Origin: Prinsepia uniflora
Lineage: Eukaryota > Streptophyta > Magnoliopsida > Rosales > Rosaceae
Reading direction: 5' to 3'
Assembly: GCA_032719365.1 (NCBI GenBank)
Contig: CM064871.1
Location: forward strand, 63,624,416-63,688,415
DNA length: 64,000 nucleotides
Below, piece by piece: positions 62,757-64,000 of this stretch; position 1 is the first letter of the stretch, and every line of letters starts with the position of its first letter. The notes beneath the pieces are model-generated. The model searched no databases and was not told the origin of the DNA. It saw only the letters and a program-made list of their open reading frames with translations. The position numbers were made by a program, and so were the translations under genes.

Positions 62757-62774
62757 TCCCCGGCAACGGCGCCA
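62757..62774 (-). promoter_or_regulatory. Primer binding site of the large family A element
   Basis: The minus strand reads TGGCGCCGTTGCCGGGGA five bases inside the 5' LTR end, the primer site typical of Tat/Athila-type elements. Confidence 0.8.
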
Positions 62775-62779
62775 AAAAT

Positions 62780-64000
62780 TGACTACGCCCAAACTACGCA
62801 TTAAATTAAACACGTAATTTGAGTATTGTGCAATTTAAACCCTTTTTGTGTAGATATAGTATTGGTAAATATGGATCGTTCTTAACCGGGGAAATTAGGG
62901 AACATTAATAATGTGTTAGTGGGAAAGAGTAATGAATAAATGAATAATGAATAAATGAATAAATTAATGAATTAATGAATTAAATAATTAAATCATTAAA
63001 GAATAAAAAGGAATCAAAGAATAAAAGAATAAAAGAATAAAAGAATAAAAGAATAAAGTATAAAAAGGAATCAAAGAATTAAAAGAATAAAAGAATAAAA
63101 GAATAAAGAATAAAAAGGGGGGTTTTGAAAAGATTTGTAATTTAAGCTAAAGACAACACTAACTAAAAATTAAAATGCAAATGTTCATGCTAATTAGAAC
63201 TTACAAACCATAGAGTAGTTTCATAGACAAAACCCACACTTTTACGTAAGTAATTTCGAATTAACAATCACATTAATTCTAACATTTTGCTCATAATAAA
63301 CCAATCACGAAATCCTACCTTCATCATCTCAAATACTTACATACATATTTCAATATTATAAATGCATCAACCATTAATGTGCGTCAAACATCAATATGCT
63401 TCAAACATTTACAATATGATTTACCTTAAGTTTATAATTAAATGCGCCGACAGCGATCAACATTTAATCTTTTCAATTCTACTCTAAGTGCACCGACAAC
63501 GGATAAAACACTTAACATCGAATTGAAGTTTAAGCACTAAAACATATGAAGTAAAAGAAATTCAAAAAGTAAAACACATGGAGATTGCATTCTTACTTAC
63601 AAATGTTAGAAAGAAAATACCAAGAACAATAGTAAAGAAGAAATGAAAATAACATAAAAATAACATAAATTACGAATAAGAATTAAAAGAAAACTAATTA
63701 ATAAGAAAATCTACAAGAAGTAAAAATGGTTCCCAAAATTGTCTCTCAAAAGAGAGAAACAAAAGAACTAACTAAAAACTAAGAACTAAAAACTAAGAAC
63801 TAAGAAAGAAATGGAAGAATGAAACTAATTGGGGACTCTCAAAATACAAGAATTGAAGCCCTATTTATAGGTGGAAAAAGCTATAAAAAATAATATAAAA
63901 ATACAATAAAAAATGTGGAATAATGGAATGATGAGTAGTAAAGATTTGTGATGATGTTTAGAAGTGGTTTGAGTCGTAAAGTTGCAAAATTTGGGTTGGA
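62780..64000 (-). repeat. 5' LTR of the family A element (cut by window end)
   Basis: Matches 44679-45900 with substitutions and small length changes in the AATAAAAG-rich stretch (62930-63115). Stem-loop equivalents lie at about 63439-63517. Confidence 0.92.

Larger units (their letters stand above)
44679..64000 (-). mobile_element. Large coding-poor LTR element, family A (partial)
   Basis: In minus orientation: the 3' LTR is 44679-46493 (1815 bp), next to a polypurine tract (AAGTGTGGGGGTATT in the element sense). The 5' LTR begins at 62780 and runs out of the window. The primer site TGGCGCCGTTGCCGGGGA lies at about 62757-62774, as in Tat/Athila-type Ty3 elements. Without the nested solo LTR the internal part is only about 3.9 kb and has no gag or pol, so it is a LARD-like non-autonomous element. 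Confidence 0.88.

Overview
This window is nuclear DNA of a flowering plant, most likely a eudicot. Genes are split by GT-AG introns, intergenic DNA is AT-rich, and the right half is a nest of plant LTR retrotransposons, hAT and Mutator-like elements. The species cannot be fixed from the sequence; a woody rosid such as a member of the Rosaceae would fit, but that is only an impression.

Left part (1-27 kb): four intact-looking genes. A two-exon DnaJ/HSP40 gene (+, 1837-3068) is followed by a three-exon h-type thioredoxin (-, 3477-4073) whose 5' leader is mostly a pure (GAA)33 run. Next is a four-exon coiled-coil/RGG-rich protein resembling caprin-like RNA-binding proteins (-, 7446-11275). Last is a 19-exon AMP deaminase of the EMBRYONIC FACTOR1 type (-, 19246-26767). 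I rebuilt exon borders by hand; every junction keeps the reading frame, and the AMP deaminase metal-site residues fall at the expected spacing. Between these genes lie a LINE remnant, a broken Ulp1/DUF1985 transposon-type gene and a broken genomic duplicate of the RGG gene. That duplicate was hit by two small hAT elements and then partly duplicated in tandem. A Pack-MULE carrying a piece of a berberine-bridge-enzyme-like gene sits in intron 10 of the AMP deaminase.

Right part (27-64 kb): a transposon nest. A Cassandra TRIM with 5S-rRNA-like LTRs (28837-29476) abuts an LTR fragment that was split by a 14-kb hAT element (29843-43989). The hAT holds a frameshifted transposase, a solo LTR (30329-32215, target duplication AGTAC) and a gag-only LTR retrotransposon (35571-42370, target duplication AAACC). 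After a second Cassandra fragment comes a large coding-poor LTR element (44679 to beyond 64000). Inside it is a solo LTR (50278-62699, target duplication AGTAT), which is itself split by a young coding-poor LTR element of a related family in the opposite orientation (53150-62576, target duplication TCCCT). Target-site duplications establish most of this order directly.

The least expected signal is RNA-like structure in the non-coding parts of these elements. One LTR carries four stem-loops with a constant CGCTGTYCGG loop on stems that differ in sequence but remain paired, and another copy of the LTR shows compensatory stem changes. Other elements carry arrays of short hairpin repeats.
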